DNA from: Phyto melanocephala
Taxonomy: Eukaryota > Arthropoda > Insecta > Diptera > Rhinophoridae
Length of the DNA: 64,000 nt
NCBI GenBank assembly: GCA_941918925.1
Contig: OW799237.1
Location: 18,023,201 to 18,087,200, forward strand
Direction: 5' to 3'
Shown piece after piece: positions 59,741 through 64,000 of this stretch. A program made the position numbers and the translations under genes. The notes beneath the pieces were generated by a model that was not told where the DNA came from, did not search any database, and worked only from the letters and a program-made list of their open reading frames with translations. Position 1 is the stretch's first letter, and each line of letters starts with the position of its first letter.

Positions 59741-60456
59741 AACAAGTAAGAGTGCTATATTCGGCCATGCCGAATCTTATATCCCTTCACAACGTGTAGT
59801 CATGCAATGTGTATGTTAAAAAAAAAATAAAAAAAAAATAAAAAAAAAATTACAAAAAAAAAAAATAATTAAAATATAAATAATAAATATAAAACAAAAA
59901 AAAAATAAAAAAAAAATTTTTTTAAAAAATTAAAAAAAAACTAATAAAAATATAAAAAAAATATTAAATAAAAAATAAAATAAATAAAAAAAAATTAAAA
60001 AAAAATATACAAAAAATAAAAAAAAAAATTGTTGGCTCAGCTGGGATTCGATCCCACGTTTACTTTAACCAATATACAAGTTTGTATGTATGTATGTTGT
60101 TGTTGTAATGTTGTTTTTGTAAAAAAAAAATCGAGGTGGTCGTGGGTTTTTGCTCATATCCCAGTTGTTAAGAACCGATGTTTCTAATTTTCAATACCGA
60201 TCTACTCCCGAATATTTCTGATATTTTAATACCTCACCCGGGTCCATGCGATTTCGGGGGGCTTCAAAAAGTTGATTTCAACATACACACGGACAGACGG
60301 TCAGACGGACAGACTGACAGAGCTTAATCGACTCCCCTATTCATAAGCTTTCAGAAAATATGTATATACTTTATGGGGTCGGAAATGAAAATTGTAGAAA
60401 TTTCACACGGAATGACAAACCTATATATACCCTTTTTCACTGTGTGAAGGGTATAA
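59741..60456 (-). mobile_element. INE-1-like element, type A
   Basis: From AACAAGTAAGAGTGC (59741) to GTGAAGGGTATAA (60456). It carries the best-preserved tRNA-like motif of all copies (GTGGGATCGAATCCCAGC in its own orientation), a poly-A/T block at 59818-60028, the CAACAACATACATACATA microsatellite, and GTC-tetramers at about 60290-60320. Confidence 0.88.
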
Positions 60457-60464
60457 TATAAATG

Positions 60465-60616
60465 TTTTGACATTTTTACCCAATTACGCAAAAAACTATT
60501 AAATGGATTTTAATGAAATTTGCCGCTTAGATAGCTAATATTTAACCTGAATTATTACATAAAGAGACAACCTTTCGTCCCGATAACTACGCGTACGAAG
60601 TTAGGGACACAGGCTA
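60465..60616 (+). mobile_element. Possible Helitron-type 3' tail
   Basis: CAATTACGCAAAAAACTATT, AATGGATTTTAATGAAATTT, CTACGCGTACGAAGTTAGGG and the end ACAGGCTAG before TAAA resemble the 3' tail common in insect Helitrons: a hairpin-prone CGCG segment a few bases before CTAG. The hairpin is TACGCGTA. No 5' end was found, so the assignment is tentative. Confidence 0.4.
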
Positions 60617-60700
60617 GTAAATGGTCCGCCATCTAACGTTTTTTTTTTCAACTAGTAATGGTAACACAGATAATTAGTTTTATCCTTCCGCTGAAGCAAT

Positions 60701-60985
60701 ATGGTTGTGTATACGCTTGAACGACGCTAGGAAATATTGCGAGATTACTTTGGCCGATTTTGCCAAAAAAAAATCATCTTTTCAGATGAAGCTCATTTTG
60801 ATCTTGGCGGGTATGTAAACAAGCAATATTGTCGCATTTGGGCGGGCACAGAAAACCCGCACGCATACATTGAAAAGCCGATACACCTAAAACGAGTCAC
60901 TGTTTGGTGCGGATTTTGGTCCAGAGGCATAATTGGGCCATTTTTCTTTGAAAATGAGCAAGGAGTTATTTGGCGAACCCTTTAT
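60701..60985 (+). pseudogene. Mariner-family transposase pseudogene, N-terminal and first catalytic region
   Basis: From the ATG at 60701: MVVYTLERR-stop-EILRDYF, then GRFCQKK, a one-base shift, IIFSDEAHFDLGGYVNKQ, YCRIWAGTENPHAYIEKP and RVTVWCGFWSRGIIGPFFFE, then NEQG. The Asp of FSDE is the first catalytic residue. Similarity stops at ENEQG (about 60967), before the second Asp. It lacks the helix-turn-helix domain at exactly the junction seen in 28530-28962. The 60737-61090 open frame reads into unrelated sequence after that. Confidence 0.88.
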
Positions 60986-61306
60986 GTGTGTTTATATTTT
61001 ACAGGATCGCCTTTTTATTACTTTAAAATAAATAAAAACGTAAATAACACTGTTACATACGATAAAATGTACACAGTGTTATCTCCATAACTAAAACACT
61101 TATCGCTATAATATTTTATAAAATTTTAGGAAAATATTTTTATAGTTTTTTTTCAATTTAATTATTAACAAGTAAGAGCACTATATTCGGCTGTGCCGAA
61201 TCTTTTATACCCACCACCAATTTTGTGTACATTTAAAGCACAATAATTATTATTTTGTTAATGGCTTTCTTTGTAGAGGGTGGTTAAATTTTAAATTTAA
61301 AACAGA

Positions 61307-61428
61307 GGCCGAATTACGGCACTCGAACGTGATCGAAATTTGAAAACTCTTATTAGAATCTATATACCTAAAGCATACTCGATCGTTCGAGTAAAATTTC
61401 GATCGATATCGAATGCCGTAATTCGGCC
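61307..61428 (+). mobile_element. Palindromic MITE, 122 bp
   Basis: GGCCGAATTACGGCACTCGA then ACGTGATCGAAATTT is mirrored by AAATTTCGATCGATATCGAA then TGCCGTAATTCGGCC, giving arms of about 35 bases with few mismatches. Related to 75-166. It has inserted into the mariner-type element 61274-61761. Confidence 0.8.
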
Positions 61429-61539
61429 CCAGGTCTGTATAAAATGTTAGAACATCTATGAATGCCTTCTAAATTCGTTAAATGAGAAGCATTGCTGTTT
61501 ATCGCGATAGTGTGGCAAAAAAACAGTCAACTTCGACTC

Positions 61540-61650
61540 ATCATCGTGCCAAACAATTGAGCATCAGCAATGTTATTTAAAATTTGGACTATCGGATCGA
61601 GGTGTGCCGTTGAGGTCGCGGGGCCATTTGGCCGATATTTTGTTCCATAC
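61540..61650 (+). pseudogene. Mariner transposase C-terminal fragment
   Basis: Reads QTIEHQQCYLK (cf. HTIENVLKNW in the family), a shift, then DRGVPLRSRGHLADILFHT-stop, the terminal SRGGHLxDIIFHT motif also seen at 8806-8860. It sits upstream of the matching right TIR, as expected for a mariner element whose 5' coding part was deleted. Confidence 0.72.
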
Positions 61651-62647
61651 ATAATTGAACCATGCAAATATTATCATTAAAAAAGAAATGATAATAATTT
61701 CCTAAATAATTTGTGTTTTATTCAAAATCAACATCGGCCCTTAAAATTTAACCACCTTTTATAACTTGGATATGCTGGTAAAATGTTTTCGTAAATTAAG
61801 TGTTTCAGTGAAAATGGGCGTTAAAGTAAGCGTGTCAATAAAATTTCTGCTAATAAATACAACTTAGATATTTCAATATAGTCCGTAATTCTTCCAAAAT
61901 ATTTATTCATTGAGATATTATATGAATTTGAAATAAAGCATTATATAGGATGTGGGTGTAAGAGTGGGCGTGTCACCTAAATTTTCTGGCATAACAATAA
62001 CATTGACTAGAAGGATTTCCGTAGCAAATTTTATCATCATACCTCTAATTTTGTCGGTTTTATAAATTTAAATTTCATTAACAGTAAATAACGTGGAAAG
62101 TGAGCGTTATAGTAGGTGTGTCGAAGTTATTTATGCTAATAGATACAACTTAGATATTTCAATAAAGTCCTTTATTATTCGATTTATAGAGAAATTATAA
62201 GAATTTAAGAGAAAACGTTGTATGGGAGGTTGGCGTGTCACATTTATTTTCCGTCAGAAGAAAGCCTTTGACCAAAAAGCAATTCCTGCAAAATTTCAGA
62301 ATCGTAGATCTAAATTTGTCACACTTATTAGGTTTAAAATTTTCAACATATTGGAAAATACACTGCGCGGTATAAATTTTCGTACATTTTGATCTCTAAC
62401 TCCCTTCCTAATACATGCATTTAGGCAATTTTTCTTTCTTCCTTATACTCCGATTTAGCCAATTTTCTATTCCAAACAAACCTTGTGTATGAGACATATT
62501 CTGGCAAAATTTGAGCCCACTAGCTTTTTCGATGGGACCTCTATCGTGCTTTTAACAGACGGACATACGGACGGACATAGCTAGATCGTCGTCAAATAAA
62601 ACCCCGATTAAGAATATACATACCATTTTTTTGGTGGCGGATATAAA

Positions 62648-63500
62648 AACTCTTGAAGTATTACAAAAAAATTTGTTTAGCTCTTTTACTAAAATTTTGC
62701 AAAAAATATTTGACCTTGTGTCACAAAAATTGGTCTCCTGATCACGGTCGGATCGTAACGGGTATAAAATGGGGAGGAGAGGAGAGTTTTATCTACTAAA
62801 TGGTGCTAATTTCTTTTTGTTATCTTATGTTTTCTAGAAGTTATGGTGTATTAAAAAAAGGAATTTAGGAAAATTTAGACCTAAAGATAAAAAAAAATTA
62901 TCTCTAAACATTATAAACAATTTATTTTCATGTACTAATGGCTAACAAATTTTAAAATTATACAAAACTTATTTCGTTTGAAAATCTTTTAAAAGTAAAA
63001 TGTTATAGAACTTTAAAAATCAAAATCTTACTAATAAATTTCCTGTTTTAGCAAAATGCTGAGCATGTCTATTTTTAATCACCCTGTGGCCCTTAAAATT
63101 TAACCACCCTTTACAAAAGTATAGATAGATAAAAAAAAAATTTGTTAAAATATGTATTTTAAATATTCAAATACTTATTTTAAATCTACTGATGCACATT
63201 TTTTTAAAATATTTTTAAATCTTAAACCTCATAAGACTGTGTGTACAACTATATGTAAAGTTGGCCACAAATCATTACTCTAGTTAATTTTTGTCAACAA
63301 ACTTCGGTCATTTTCGTTTTCACAAACCCCTATAAAATTCCTTTGTAGTTTGTGCAAAAAAATGTTACTAGAGTCATCTAGTGTTCTACGTGATGTTTAG
63401 CGAAGACATCATCCTCAGTGTTTGCAAAATGTAGTGGCGCCGTCAACAGATGTCGCCATCTGCAATGAATAAATGCTAATGAATATGACTAATATATTTT
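62648..63500. other. Non-coding stretch with a solo mariner-type terminus
   Basis: CCCTTAAAATTTAACCACCC at 63092-63111 is the right terminus of the 61274-61761 family without a left partner. A CAGATG-TCGC-CATCTG hairpin lies at about 63448-63463 within a more balanced patch. Otherwise AT-rich and unassigned. Confidence 0.45.
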
Positions 63501-64000
63501 TATAAAAATTTAAAAAAAAAGTGGGCGTGGCACATTTATTTTCCGTTATAACGAAGACTTTGACCAAAAAACCATGTTTGCAAAATTTCAGAACCGTACA
63601 TATAGTTTTGTCAGTTTTATTACGTTTTAAACTTCAAATATACACTGAGCGGTATAAATTTTCGTACATTTTGACCTATAACTCCTTTTCTAATGCATAG
63701 ATTTAAGCAATTTTTGGGGAGAAATATTCTTTTGACTCGAGAAATATATATTCGAAGTTTCATGACTCTACGTTTATGCGTTTGGACACAATTCCTTTTT
63801 TTTCGATGTTTGAAGGACACGGTTTTTTCGACCTATTCTTGCTTTACGAGCTATAACTCTCTTTCTAATATTCCGATTTAGCCCATTTTCAATACCAAAC
63901 AAACCTTGTCTATAAGAAAGATTCTGGCAAAATTTGAGCCCTTTAGCTTTTTCGGTGCGACCTCTATCGTGCTTTCAACAGACGGACAGACGGACAGACG
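63501..64000 (-). mobile_element. INE-1-like element, type C, cut by the window edge
   Basis: Matches 62228 onward in the other type-C copy: GTGGGCGTGGCACATTTATT, CAAAATTTCAGAACCGTA, GCGGTATAAATTTTCGTACA, CCAAACAAACCTTGTCTATA, CTCTATCGTGCTTTCAACAG, then the GTC-tetramer run (ACAGACGGACAGACGG) at the edge. The 5' end must lie beyond 64000. Confidence 0.75.

Larger units (their letters stand above)
61274..61761 (+). mobile_element. Tc1/mariner-type element with TA duplication, nested in type C
   Basis: TA, then GAGGGTGGTTAAATTTTAA on the left, is mirrored by CTTAAAATTTAACCACCCTT then TA on the right. The interior retains the C-terminal end of a mariner transposase (61540-61650) and a nested MITE (61307-61428). 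A solo terminus of the same family lies at 63089-63115 (CCCTTAAAATTTAACCACCC). Confidence 0.75.
61167..62647 (-). mobile_element. INE-1-like element, type C, with nested transposons
   Basis: The 3' end on the left, AACAAGTAAGAGCACTATAT, has the TTCGGC-GCCGAA hairpin; the 5' end on the right has TTTTATATCCGCCACCAAAA with an ATGGT partner. In its own orientation the 5' part reads CTTAATCGGGGTTTTATTTG, GATCTAGCTATGTCCGTCCG, then CACGATAGAGGTCCC. The middle consists of ~300-bp imperfect tandem units (from about 61800 and 62092) with GTGGGCGTGTCAC phrases. Bases 61274-61761 are a nested mariner-type element. Confidence 0.75.

Noticed and set aside
60030..60085. tRNA-like motif in INE-1-like copies as tRNA genes
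   Set aside because: The A-box-like and B-box-like parts are too close together and there is no anticodon arm; it recurs in every copy as part of the element.
1..64000. CRISPR arrays, bacterial operons, riboswitches or rho-independent terminators
   Set aside because: Composition and transposon content are those of an animal genome; no regularly spaced identical short repeats with unique spacers, and no bacterial-type genes were seen.

Overview
The window is AT-rich eukaryotic DNA, most likely from a brachyceran fly. The evidence is the transposon content. There are many copies of a repeat with the architecture of the Drosophila INE-1/DINE-1 element (Helentron-associated). There are also insect Helitrons with 5'-TC/CTAG-3' ends, several Tc1/mariner lineages and non-LTR retrotransposon remnants with RNase H domains. 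A calyptrate fly such as a blow fly is a guess from style only. I found no intact host protein-coding gene, rRNA or functional tRNA. Every recognisable protein piece is a broken transposon fragment or a remnant of a repetitive conserved protein. The window is best read as intergenic or deep intronic sequence built from transposon layers over very AT-rich filler.

Layout. 1-10 kb: a hAT-like element with a perfect 8-bp target duplication (973-1439), an old mariner piece (1795), a TIR element carrying an INE-1-like insertion (4330-5549), a non-LTR RNase H tail fused to a Tc1 fragment (5745-6575), a 25-bp hAT remnant (6960-7000) and a mariner remnant (8440-8860). 10-17 kb: degenerate AT-rich minisatellites around one INE-1-like copy. 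18.8-26 kb: two Helitrons with internal ~120-bp tandem units, a possible hammerhead-type motif, and two nested stacks of INE-1-like elements. 26-39 kb: a 1-kb hAT-like element with target duplication, a mariner pseudogene, four non-LTR fragments, a tRNA-like/SINE fragment, and a C-terminal fragment of a conserved arthropod protein embedded in an inverted repeat. 32-43 kb: a 15-base motif (GTAATCGGTAACCAC and variants) recurs at least 13 times. 47-50.6 kb: a nest of hAT-like, INE-1-like and pogo/Tigger-like elements. 51.6-54.3 kb: a degenerate array of the phrase AAGGACATCAAGGATAAT at ~130-bp spacing with a ~270-bp higher order, interrupted by a 525-bp TIR element. 55.8-64 kb: mariner remnants, a Helitron retaining a helicase C-terminus, and INE-1-like elements with a mariner and a MITE nested inside.

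The elements do not cooperate as pathways. Their relations are stratigraphic. Related copies serve as empty-site controls for one another and give the order of insertion: a type-B INE-1-like element hit by a type-A copy, which was then hit by a Helitron; a Tigger end hit by a hAT-like element, then by an INE-1-like element. INE-1-like copies are given in the INE-1 orientation (the TTATACCC end is 5'). Superfamily assignments come from terminal motifs, target duplications and remembered protein motifs; no database search was possible.
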